This document shows, piece after piece, positions 48,789-57,565 of a DNA stretch of 64,000 nt. Every line of letters starts with the position of its first letter. Positions within the stretch are counted from its first letter, which is position 1. The position numbers and the translations under genes were made by a program. A model generated the notes under the pieces. That model was not told the origin of the DNA. It did not search any database and saw nothing but the letters and a program-made list of their open reading frames with translations. Source of the DNA: Kalmanozyma brasiliensis GHG001 (Eukaryota > Basidiomycota > Ustilaginomycetes > Ustilaginales); assembly GCF_000497045.1 (NCBI RefSeq), contig NW_015961961.1, forward strand, positions 310,001-374,000. Reading direction: 5' to 3'.

Positions 48789-51605
48789 ATGGCATCGGCG
48801 CCAACAACAGCTCCCTATCCGACCTCCCATTTGCTTCCCGACCTGTCGAAAGCCTACATCGGCGCCGCACTCGATCCTCGCACCATCGCGGCCATCTCCT
48901 CCTCGTCCAACTCTTCCGGATCGGCCAATTCGCGGCCCAGAGCGGATCCCTCCAACATGACGTCCTCTGCGTCCTCGTCCTCGCAACCTTACCGAGACGC
49001 TTACAAGGAGTACAACAAGTTCTCATCAGCGTACAGCAAGCGCGTCGGAACCGCGTCTACAGCCAACAACTCGCGCACCGCCTTGATATCTGGTAACAAT
49101 GCACAAGCACGCATGCCATCTTACGCCGGCGCATCACCACAACGCACCGTCGGGCAGGTGCAGAGTCGCGTCTATGGTCTCACACCAGATCTGCGCGACC
49201 CCACCTCTTCCACCGCCAACTCTCCAGCCGTCGATGATGCCACCCACATGGCGCGCCTGCTCAACGACCAAAAACCCAACTTCAGTGTCGAAGTGTTCGC
49301 CTCGGACTTCGATCACCGTGGCTACCCCGTCATCGCCGGTCGTGGCGCCACTGTGCGCGGTGTAGTTCGAATGTCCGCCGCAACCGGCTGCGACGTCAAG
49401 ATGACCATCTCGGCGCACACCACCTCGGGCGCACCCGCAGCAACATGGCAAGGCATCGCCTTGGCGCCTTTCTCTGCCAGCGGCGAGAAAGCCGTCTTCG
49501 AGATCGAGGACCATCTCGTGGCCAATCACGACCTCGCCCGCCCACGTTCGACCTATGCGCCCAAGAACGAGGACACGTTGGAGGCTGCACAGGTGTCGGA
49601 CGACGACATGGTGCTGCCCATTCCCTTCTCGGTGCAATTGCCATTGGGCAAGGCGACACGCTTCATCGATGGCGAAATGCAGGCCGTACCTGTAGCGCTT
49701 CCTCCCAGTTTCGAGATCAGTTCCAAGCATGCAGCACAGGAAAGGAGAGAAGTTCGATTGGCCACCAAGGGCAAGGCGAAGCTGCCTGCGGCCAAGGAGC
49801 TCCTCGAAAAGGGCTTCGAGAAAGTTTACCGCATCGGGTGCTACTATCAAGTCACATGGACGCTCCTCCGTCCCAACAACGACAAGTCGAAAAAGTCGTC
49901 CAGCAAGTCGGCAAAGGAGCCTGTCGAGGGAGACTCGCTCACTTTGCCTTTCATCTTCCTTGGCGAGCCTACCTCGATCCCGCCACACCCTCCCACATTG
50001 CCATCTATCATCAGCCCGGATGTCTTTCTGGACCAGAACACAACATTGGGCGATCAGTGGACCGTGCACCGATCGCAGGCCAAGTGGTCCGGCTCGCTGC
50101 TAAAAGCGCCCAAGAAGACGGTCGACCTGGAACTTCACCTGCCCAACCCGCCTGTACTGCAAGCGCCCTCGGTCCTGCCCGTCATGATCGTGCTTCGTCC
50201 CACCGACCCAACGTTGCTGTCGCAGGTGCGCACACGAGCGCCCAGCGAGACCTCAACCGCACCAGGATCGCCTGCCGTCGGACACGTCGATGATCCGATG
50301 GAGACGCTCTCCTCGCCCGATCTGTCCGTAGTAGGCTCGCCAATGACTGCCTCGTCGCCGCCTTCAAAGGAGCGCGATATCGACTCGGACTCCATCACCA
50401 CCACACGCAGCATCATGTCGAGATTCCTCAAATCTTCTCAGAGCTCGAGTCGACTGTCCGGATCCACCGCGCGCAAGGGCCCTTCGAGCATCTTCAGCGG
50501 TCGACGCCCGAACACGGCACCCAGCTCCCACGGCAGTGGAGAGACGAGCGTCTCCAACGCCTTGACCGACCGCACGTTTGTAGCTGGGGGCGCTCTGCCC
50601 AACTTGGTCAGTCTCGTGTGTCTGTCGCTGATCCAGACCACGTTCAGCAGCAACGACAACATCAACGATGCGCCCGAGCATCGCAGGAAGCTGCTCTCCG
50701 TGGCGGACCTGGAGGAGGTGGACGTGCACGGATTGCTTCTCAGCTCCGATGGCTCCGGCTCCGGCAGTCAGGCTGGATCTCGACCTGGCTCGAGTCGATC
50801 GCCCGAGCAGATGGCGCACATCAACGAAGCGGCTGCAGCAGCCAAAGCGGCAGGCGTTCGTGTCTTGGTGGGCTCGCTCAAGGTGGCAGGCACCACTCCT
50901 CCCGGCTTCCGTTGCCATGGTCTCGAGGTCAAGTACGCACTCAAGGTGGATCTGCTCCCCGCAAACCGATCCGGTGGCAGCGAGGGAGTCGAAAAGGCGA
51001 TGCGCGGTCTGGGACTGCACAACCGCAGCCGCAATTGGTCGGACGGGGTCAGCACGACGGCGTCGATGCACACGCAGACGCAGTTCACGTCGATCTCCAA
51101 TGACGGCCTCAGTCCGCCTCCGACGCCGCCCAACGTCGCGACATCGTTGTTTGGCGAGCGTGGTCCCGCGAATCGAGCGCTCTCGCGGACCACGGGCAGC
51201 CGCAACACCTCGCCCTTGAGCGGCAATGGCGCTTACCCCAACGCGCAGACTATCGGCCTGGCCGTCTCGACCGCAGACGAGAGCGCTCTTCCTGCGGAAC
51301 AGCCGGCTGCGGCGGAAGGCGAGGTGCGTGCGCCGGTCGCACCCTACCCCACCAACACCGCTTCGCCGCCCATGCCGACGCGTCAGCTGCTCGGCAAAAC
51401 CGCACCGTCGATGTACGGATCCGCGGCGTCAACGCGCAGCGGATGGGGCGGCAGCGGCCAGTCGGTGTCGGACGCTTCTGGGTTCCAGAGCAGCATCTAC
51501 ATGTCCGAATGGGGCAGGGACCGCAAGACCGTTTCCAAGATCAACAAGACCATCGGCGAGATGTGGCTCGATATCAGGGTGGTGCGCGGCTACAATGCGT
51601 ACTGA
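48789..51605 (+). CDS. Arrestin-fold (alpha-arrestin-like) protein
   Basis: A 938-residue protein whose sequence pattern fits the two beta-sandwich halves of the arrestin fold. After a Ser/Ala-rich N-terminus, the block FSVEVFASDFDHRGYPVIAG continuing RGATVRGVVRMS (about residues 165-195) resembles the arrestin_N opening, where a pGe/xxG turn precedes GxV. FEKVYRIGCYYQVTWTLLRP matches the I.Y.l.v.l strand of arrestins. The C-terminal half contains LPNLVSLVCLSLIQTTF and TTPPGFRCHGLEVKYALKVD, resembling the PPsF...L.V.Y.L.V ending of arrestin_C. Alpha-arrestins recruit Rsp5/Nedd4 ubiquitin ligases to transporters, but no PPxY or LPxY motif is visible here, so that role is uncertain. The start at ATG 48789 follows a long pyrimidine-rich leader. 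Moderately sure of the fold, unsure of function. Confidence 0.62.
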   Translation: MASAPTTAPYPTSHLLPDLSKAYIGAALDPRTIAAISSSSNSSGSANSRPRADPSNMTSSASSSSQPYRDAYKEYNKFSSAYSKRVGTASTANNSRTALISGNNAQARMPSYAGASPQRTVGQVQSRVYGLTPDLRDPTSSTANSPAVDDATHMARLLNDQKPNFSVEVFASDFDHRGYPVIAGRGATVRGVVRMSAATGCDVKMTISAHTTSGAPAATWQGIALAPFSASGEKAVFEIEDHLVANHDLARPRSTYAPKNEDTLEAAQVSDDDMVLPIPFSVQLPLGKATRFIDGEMQAVPVALPPSFEISSKHAAQERREVRLATKGKAKLPAAKELLEKGFEKVYRIGCYYQVTWTLLRPNNDKSKKSSSKSAKEPVEGDSLTLPFIFLGEPTSIPPHPPTLPSIISPDVFLDQNTTLGDQWTVHRSQAKWSGSLLKAPKKTVDLELHLPNPPVLQAPSVLPVMIVLRPTDPTLLSQVRTRAPSETSTAPGSPAVGHVDDPMETLSSPDLSVVGSPMTASSPPSKERDIDSDSITTTRSIMSRFLKSSQSSSRLSGSTARKGPSSIFSGRRPNTAPSSHGSGETSVSNALTDRTFVAGGALPNLVSLVCLSLIQTTFSSNDNINDAPEHRRKLLSVADLEEVDVHGLLLSSDGSGSGSQAGSRPGSSRSPEQMAHINEAAAAAKAAGVRVLVGSLKVAGTTPPGFRCHGLEVKYALKVDLLPANRSGGSEGVEKAMRGLGLHNRSRNWSDGVSTTASMHTQTQFTSISNDGLSPPPTPPNVATSLFGERGPANRALSRTTGSRNTSPLSGNGAYPNAQTIGLAVSTADESALPAEQPAAAEGEVRAPVAPYPTNTASPPMPTRQLLGKTAPSMYGSAASTRSGWGGSGQSVSDASGFQSSIYMSEWGRDRKTVSKINKTIGEMWLDIRVVRGYNAY

Positions 51606-52141
51606 GCATCAACCCTGAAGGAGCTTCTGGCTCAATCCTTCGAGACAGGCTTCACATGACGGCCGGTGATGTTTTCTTCAGCTTCATCAGCTACCCTTTT
51701 TGTCACCGTTTACAAGTAGGCTCTTTGCCATGTGTTACGTTTAATACACTAATCTGATACTGTCACGAACGTAATTGAAGTGCGAAAGGCTCGACTGCAT
51801 CGCACCTGAACGAGACGCGAGAAGTATGTCTGTGCGGATGTATCTGGCTGAAGGGGATGAGTGCGGAGTCGAGCTGTCGAGTTGCGTCAGAGGCTACTGC
51901 AGGCACGCGCACAGACGCTGCACCCTGATGCACAATTTCAGGGTCTCGACTGAGCCATTTCGACATGTCGAGCGACTCCGCCACCTGCCTCTCCTCTTCA
52001 CCAACACAGCAGCCTGGCCGCCCCCAAGACACCGGCGAAGCCCCACGACACCATCATCCACTTCAGCGTGAGGACTGAGTCTCATCCAAGATTGGCCATC
52101 CTCGACGACGGCTCACAGAGGCCCACCGAGCAGCACTCAAG
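51606..52141. other. Tandem spacer between the arrestin-like and F-box genes
   Basis: 536 bp holding the 3' flank of the arrestin-like gene and the promoter of the F-box gene. The region from 51700 to 51780 is AT-rich and could contain poly(A) signals. No gene was seen. Confidence 0.5.
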
Positions 52142-54025
52142 ATGCCTCTCAACCCGCTAGACCTGCCGCTCCCGCTGGTGGTGGACAACCTGCTGCCCCT
52201 CCTGCCCAATCGGGACTTAGCCACGCTCCGCTCTGTCTCGCGGCACGCCAAGACGCTGGTCGAAGACGAAGTGTTGTGGCGCCGCAAGGTGCTTTCGGAC
52301 TTCACATTCCCTCCTCACGCCTCAGCGCGCATGGGGGGCTGGTTCAACCTCTACTGCGGTCTCTCTAGTCCGCGGGTGTACGTGTGGGGGCAGTTGGACA
52401 ACGGGCGGCTCGGCCTCGCTCAGCTACCCGCTCCGGTGAGGGAGGATGCAAGAGGCAGCGGTGGTGGCGTGCCCTACCCTGTCGAGCTCGAAAGTGTCGG
52501 TGCAAGCAGGATGTTGCACGGTGGTCAGGGGAGTGATGGGGAAGACAGAGTGGGGGCGGTGGTCGAGATCGTTGCGGGCGGATGGGGGTTTCATGCGCGA
52601 ACGTCGACAGGGAGGGTGTGGTTCTGGGGCACCATGGACGGCGAGACGTTCGCAGGACCAGTGACGCCCATGAGGGACCCGGGGAAGATTGTACCTCACC
52701 CACAGCTGTTGGATGCCTTGCCACCCATCGCGGCTCTCTCGGGTGGACGATGTCATGCTGTAGCCCTGACAACCGAGAACAAGATCTTAGAGTGGAGGAG
52801 CTGGGGCACAGTGTGGGAGCATCAAGGCCTGGACGTGGCCGGAGAAGTGACGCAGCTCGAAGCAGGCTGGTCCTTCACCGCTCTCCTCACCCACGACGGG
52901 GCGGTATGGGTATGGTACAGCGACTGGAGCGCCGATGCCTTCACCCGCACCTACTACGCGGGCAACCCCAGAGCGGCAATGATGCACGCCGAGCCGGTCG
53001 GTCACGAGGGCCGCACGGTCTTCACCGTCGATGTGACGCCCGTCCAACTGCCACCCCTCACTCCTCCAACAGACGCAGATGTGCAGGACAGAATCATCCA
53101 GATTGCGGCCGGAGAAGACTTCCTCATCGCCCTCACCGCAACCGGCCAATTGTATCGCATGGACCTGCACCTACCACCACCCACCTCGGAAGACCATCTT
53201 CTCAGGCGACGCATTCTGGAGGCGCGCGACGATCCGGACGATCGCGACCTCGATGCCCGAGTACACGCCGCACTCATGGGTCGATATCTGCGCACGCGCG
53301 CCACCTGGGAGCGTCTGTCCGCATTCGAAGACCCCACATCTTCACCGGCCTTCGATCCAGCGTGGCTGTACGCCCCTGGCGCAGACGGAAAGTCGACCGT
53401 GGGCAAAGTCTCGCACATCTCTGCGCACTTTCGGCGGTTTGTCGCGTTTCTGCCCACCCACACTCCGGGCGCAGATGGGGAAGCGGGGACGCTGGTTCTG
53501 CTCGGCACGCCGTCGGGGAAGGAGCCCGAGCTGATACCCGAACTGCAGTGTAGGGGCGTGATCAAGGTCACTATGGGCGACTACCACTATGGCGCGCTAA
53601 CGGAGAGGGGGGAGATTCTGACCTGGGGAGCGTTTAGCAAGGGGGCGTTGGGGAATTGGGCTCCTCCCTGGGCGCCCGTGGCGAACGAGAGCAGGCCGTA
53701 CGACCCTGGCAACGTGGAGGAGCAGGGGGACGAAGGCGAGCGCGGGTGGCTGGACAACCTCATCCCGCTGCCGCGCATTTTTAGAGGACCGATGCAGCCC
53801 AGGATTGGGTTCGCGGGGAGAGGAAGGGTGCAGCGATCATCAGCGGGAAGAGGGCAGGTGAGGGAGGGACAGAGTCAGGCGGATGTTGCTACGCCAACTG
53901 TGGTCAACGTTCACCCACAGGGACAGGGGAAGGGCACACCGTTCGCTTTCGACATCGCGTTTGCTGGTTGGCATAGCAGCGCCCTCGTCATGGACGCTCC
54001 CGTCGCATCGGCTGAGGGTGAGTAG
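52142..54025 (+). CDS. F-box protein with RCC1-like repeats (Saf1-like SCF substrate receptor)
   Basis: A 627-residue protein. Residues 1-60 form an F-box (PLPLVVDNLLPLLPNRDLAT, LRSVSRHAKTLVEDEVLWRR) that would bind Skp1 in an SCF ubiquitin ligase. The rest reads as RCC1-type beta-propeller repeats: PRVYVWGQLDNGRLGLAQLP, HARTSTGRVWFWGTMDGETF, LSGGRCHAVALTTENKI, AAGEDFLIALTATGQLYRMD, GDYHYGALTERGEILTWGAF and SKGALGNW, with a final blade strand FDIAFAGWHSSALVMD. Yeast Saf1, which directs adenine deaminase Aah1 to degradation, has the same F-box plus RCC1 layout; whether the substrate is shared is unknown. Start ATG 52142 places the F-box at the extreme N-terminus. No intron. Confidence 0.85.
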   Translation: MPLNPLDLPLPLVVDNLLPLLPNRDLATLRSVSRHAKTLVEDEVLWRRKVLSDFTFPPHASARMGGWFNLYCGLSSPRVYVWGQLDNGRLGLAQLPAPVREDARGSGGGVPYPVELESVGASRMLHGGQGSDGEDRVGAVVEIVAGGWGFHARTSTGRVWFWGTMDGETFAGPVTPMRDPGKIVPHPQLLDALPPIAALSGGRCHAVALTTENKILEWRSWGTVWEHQGLDVAGEVTQLEAGWSFTALLTHDGAVWVWYSDWSADAFTRTYYAGNPRAAMMHAEPVGHEGRTVFTVDVTPVQLPPLTPPTDADVQDRIIQIAAGEDFLIALTATGQLYRMDLHLPPPTSEDHLLRRRILEARDDPDDRDLDARVHAALMGRYLRTRATWERLSAFEDPTSSPAFDPAWLYAPGADGKSTVGKVSHISAHFRRFVAFLPTHTPGADGEAGTLVLLGTPSGKEPELIPELQCRGVIKVTMGDYHYGALTERGEILTWGAFSKGALGNWAPPWAPVANESRPYDPGNVEEQGDEGERGWLDNLIPLPRIFRGPMQPRIGFAGRGRVQRSSAGRGQVREGQSQADVATPTVVNVHPQGQGKGTPFAFDIAFAGWHSSALVMDAPVASAEGE

Positions 54026-54154
54026 GGATGCAATCTTAGACAAGGCCACAAGCACGGACGAGGAGGTGTTTCAGAGGGGTGTATGTGTGTGTGATTTCGG
54101 TTGTTGCAAAGAACATCAATGAGATTCGAGATGTGTGGTATCTAGAGCGATAAG

Positions 54155-57100
54155 CTAAGCAAGCTGCGTGACCGTCGTCGAGCCCCTTCCCTGTCCAGGC
54201 GGGAGCGTCGGCTCGGTCGAACATCGCACATGCACCTTGTCCTGCGTCTGACTAGCCGTGACGACGGGATTGGTGCGCGTGAGGAGCTTATCGTAGAAGC
54301 CTGCGCCGGGATGCTCGCTCGTCGGCGTGGTGGTGGCGGTGTTGACGGTCGACGAGGCGGTGCTGTCGGTGTGCGCGGTTGACGAGCTGGGCGTGTGGCT
54401 GTTGTAGGCGGCGGGCAGGTGGACCGCGGTATCTGGCAGCGTGAGCGGCAAGGTAGTGTGAAAGCGTCGTTCGGTGGCGGGAGGATGGTTGGTGTCAGAG
54501 CGGCTGCGGTCGAGGTTCCCGCGGTGAGAGTCGTCTCGGTTGGGTCCGCCTCGACTGTCGTCGCCGTGACCGTTGCCGTTGTTATCGCCGCCAGTGTTGC
54601 CCTCGTTGCGCCTGTCCCCGGTGCCGCCAGCGCCTGCGTCCGGTCCATCGTCGCCACCATCCGCCCCTTCGACTCCTCCAACACTCTCGTCGTCACCCTC
54701 CTCGCCCGCCTCCTCGCCCCTCGTCTGGCTCAACCGCGTCAGCGTAGCCAACAGGCTACTCATGTACCCGTATCCGGCCGTCAACCCGCCTCGTCCCGTC
54801 CTCGCCAGCATCGCCGTCACCACGTACACGATCTTGTGGATCAAACTCAGCCCATTACTCGCCAGCGCGTCCAGCGGTAAACTGTTGAAGACTCTCAACA
54901 TGTTGGCCGCCGCATCCTGCCACAGCTCGCCCTGGATGTCTTCTGGCGCACTGGTGAGCGCCGACGGGTGATGCAACTTGAGCTCGTTGATGCGCATCGA
55001 GATGAGCTCGCGGTACTCCGTGACAAGGAAGCGAATGAGCGATTCGGTGGTCACGATGTTGGCGTGCATCGTGCACATGGGCGACAGGATCGGGGTCGAT
55101 TCGGGCGGCGGGGAGGGACGGAAGACGTTGACCAGGTCCATCATCGTCAGGCCGCCGCTGTTGGGGTCATTCTCGCGCTGGGTGGACGGCATGCCGGACG
55201 AACGCGGCGTGCTCGAGCTGCGCGCGTCGGCAGGGTTGGGCAGCCCATCGCGGCTGAACGTCTCGGCTGGCCAGGGCCACGATGACGAGCCACTGAGGTG
55301 ATCGCCCAAGGCGGTCTGAGTGGCCGGATCGAATCCGATCGCCTGCAACAGCGGCGCTTGGCCGGGCGTAGCAACACTGTCGAGCGTCGGCAAAGCACTG
55401 CCTGGCCGACGCACTGGTTCGGGCGGCGAATGCGTATACACCGGCTTCCTCAGCTCTTCGGGCATCTCGTCGATCGCCCTCTGGAGTCGGCGCAGCACGT
55501 CCGCCAGATAGCGGATCCTCGACCTTGCCACGCCGAGATCGTCAACGGGGAACCTTCGGTCGCGACGATACGACTCGAGCAGCTCGAGCATCACCTGGTG
55601 CAGCCGCGTCACGGTCAGAAAACCGGAGAGAACGCTCGAGAAGCGCTGCGGATGGCCTGGGTCCGCCAACGCCTCCTCGGTCACCGCGAGCGGCAGATCC
55701 ACACACGCATCGATGGCGTGAATCAGCGCCGGCCCATCCTGCAGCATGGCGATCGTCGTCGAGCTGCCGTGCAGCACCCAGAACATGCGTTTGCGCAGCT
55801 CATTGTTGACCGCGTTCGCCGTTGGCGCCCGGTAGTGCGCGAACGAGGAAGCATCAAGGCCATAGGGCGCGGCGGATCGCCCGCCGTCGTTCTTGCGCTC
55901 GTCGTGCAGGCCGAGCGTGAAAGCGACCTGCACGGCTTCTGCCAGCACAGCATTGGCGGCGTTGACTTTGCCTACGGTGCCGAGGTAGATGTGGTCGCAG
56001 TAGAGCGTGTTGACGTGCAGCAGCTGCGGAGGGTCATACCTGCGAGGCTGCATCTGGCGCGAGGTAAGGTGGCAGATGCGATGCAGCCTGCGGTAGACAG
56101 ACCAAGGCGCTGGGATGACCGTCCTCGGGCACTGGATCAGGGTGTACGAGGTGAGACTGAGCACGAAGGCGAGGAAGGCCTCGTCGCGCTCGTCTCTGCG
56201 GTTCAGCAGATCGTGGCTGAACGTGGGTCGATCTACGATAGGCAGGAGGGGCCACAGGTAGTGGAAGTAGAGCGAGACGATGGCCAAGAAGGTCTGACGC
56301 GGAGCGATGTCTTCCAGCGATCGCGGTCGAAGCACAGGCTCGCAGGCCGTGGTCGAGTGACCTGCCCTATCCTTGCCCTTGCGGCCGGAGCCGGTGGTTG
56401 CAGCGCCAGAGCCGACCCTTGTGTCTGCGTTTGCAGAAGGGCTGTAAGATCTTCCATGTTGCCGTTGCTGTCCGTGCTGCTGGGACGACTGAGGCTGCTG
56501 CTGCGGGTGGTGGCGGTGCTGCTGGTGGAGACGCGATGCCAAGTGACCGCTGACCTGTGTCGAAGGCGCCGACGCGGTCATGGGCGAGTGCATTCGCGAG
56601 AAAGATGGAATCTGGAGCGGATGCGGCGTCGCCCGACCCTCGCTACCAACGAGACCGGCTATGGCGTCGAAGGCGTGCATTTGGTCCACAGTCGAGGGTG
56701 CCTGCACCTGAGCCTGTGGAGCGTGTGTGTGGCCTCGCGAATGCGACTGCGCAAGCGAAGCAAGCGGTGCTCCAGAACGAGAGCTGCCTGCATCCGAACG
56801 GGGCGGCCCATGCCACGAAGACGAGCCAGCGTAGCTTCCAGGGGTAGCGGCAGATGCGTTGGACATGCTCATGGACGGCGACGGGCCTGATAGGTTGGCG
56901 AGGTTCGGGGTCGACATATCGAAGGGCGAGGCACCGGGCATGCCAGGGAATTGACCGGGAGTCATGGCGAGCATCGAGTTGTTGAGGTAGGCGTCGAAGT
57001 TGGTGACGCCACCAAAGGACGACGAACGCGTCTGTTGGCCGGCATCTATGTTGGAGGGGATGTTTTGGGCTGCGAGTTCACGATACCAACTGTCGTCCGC

Positions 57101-57565
57101 TGGTGAGTGGGTGGATGCGTCCTGCTGGGAGTGCGGCGATGGGCCTCCGAATCGAGACGAAGGCGTGTTGGCGGCGACAGCAGCTGTCGAAGCTTGGGAG
57201 CGCGACGATGGCGTTGCTGCGGAGTGGGCATGAGACGATGCTTTGGCCTGTGCCTCTGCTTCACGCCTCGCCGTCTTTGCGAACGAGCTCTGTGGACCGG
57301 GTCGCTTGGGAATGTAGTCGAAGGTGCACTTTGCGTCGATGGCACGGCACTGGACGCACCGGCTGTCAGCTGCAGCGTCCGGACCATCGACCGGAAGACG
57401 GACACATTTGATCTTGCGAGAGCGGCAGGTATCGCAGGACTGAGGACGCTTTCGTTTGGCGGCCAGCTGTGCGTCTGATTCGAGCCTGGCGTCGTCGACG
57501 CTGCGCTTGCTGGGATCACCGCCAGCCATGACGAAAGGGGACGAGGTCGAGCTTTGCGGCGACAT
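54155..57565 (-). CDS. Zn(II)2Cys6 transcription factor with fungal_trans domain
   Basis: An 1136-residue regulator. The zinc cluster (PQSCDTCRSRKIKC, then CVQCRAIDAKC) uses Cys at about residues 44, 47, 54, 70, 73 and 80, spaced C-X2-C-X6-C-X15-C-X2-C-X6-C. The basic region KRKRP precedes it and YIPKRPGPQ follows. The loop of 15 residues between the two halves is longer than usual. A long Gln/Ser/His-rich stretch leads to the fungal-specific transcription factor (PF04082-like) middle domain at about residues 425-690: FLAIVSLYFHYLWPLLPIVD, VNAANAVLAEAVQVAFTLGL and NNELRKRMFWVLHGSSTTIA. The C-terminal 300 residues are low complexity (Gly/Asp/Asn/Thr). It is a nuclear DNA-binding activator or repressor with unknown targets; related fungal factors often control carbon source use. 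Start ATG 57565; an internal Met13 is an alternative. Confidence 0.92.
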   Translation of the reverse strand: MSPQSSTSSPFVMAGGDPSKRSVDDARLESDAQLAAKRKRPQSCDTCRSRKIKCVRLPVDGPDAAADSRCVQCRAIDAKCTFDYIPKRPGPQSSFAKTARREAEAQAKASSHAHSAATPSSRSQASTAAVAANTPSSRFGGPSPHSQQDASTHSPADDSWYRELAAQNIPSNIDAGQQTRSSSFGGVTNFDAYLNNSMLAMTPGQFPGMPGASPFDMSTPNLANLSGPSPSMSMSNASAATPGSYAGSSSWHGPPRSDAGSSRSGAPLASLAQSHSRGHTHAPQAQVQAPSTVDQMHAFDAIAGLVGSEGRATPHPLQIPSFSRMHSPMTASAPSTQVSGHLASRLHQQHRHHPQQQPQSSQQHGQQRQHGRSYSPSANADTRVGSGAATTGSGRKGKDRAGHSTTACEPVLRPRSLEDIAPRQTFLAIVSLYFHYLWPLLPIVDRPTFSHDLLNRRDERDEAFLAFVLSLTSYTLIQCPRTVIPAPWSVYRRLHRICHLTSRQMQPRRYDPPQLLHVNTLYCDHIYLGTVGKVNAANAVLAEAVQVAFTLGLHDERKNDGGRSAAPYGLDASSFAHYRAPTANAVNNELRKRMFWVLHGSSTTIAMLQDGPALIHAIDACVDLPLAVTEEALADPGHPQRFSSVLSGFLTVTRLHQVMLELLESYRRDRRFPVDDLGVARSRIRYLADVLRRLQRAIDEMPEELRKPVYTHSPPEPVRRPGSALPTLDSVATPGQAPLLQAIGFDPATQTALGDHLSGSSSWPWPAETFSRDGLPNPADARSSSTPRSSGMPSTQRENDPNSGGLTMMDLVNVFRPSPPPESTPILSPMCTMHANIVTTESLIRFLVTEYRELISMRINELKLHHPSALTSAPEDIQGELWQDAAANMLRVFNSLPLDALASNGLSLIHKIVYVVTAMLARTGRGGLTAGYGYMSSLLATLTRLSQTRGEEAGEEGDDESVGGVEGADGGDDGPDAGAGGTGDRRNEGNTGGDNNGNGHGDDSRGGPNRDDSHRGNLDRSRSDTNHPPATERRFHTTLPLTLPDTAVHLPAAYNSHTPSSSTAHTDSTASSTVNTATTTPTSEHPGAGFYDKLLTRTNPVVTASQTQDKVHVRCSTEPTLPPGQGRGSTTVTQLA

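Noticed and set aside
55298..56890. 530-codon plus-strand frame over the zinc-cluster gene
   Set aside because: Antisense shadow of the fungal_trans domain; Arg-rich with no family features.
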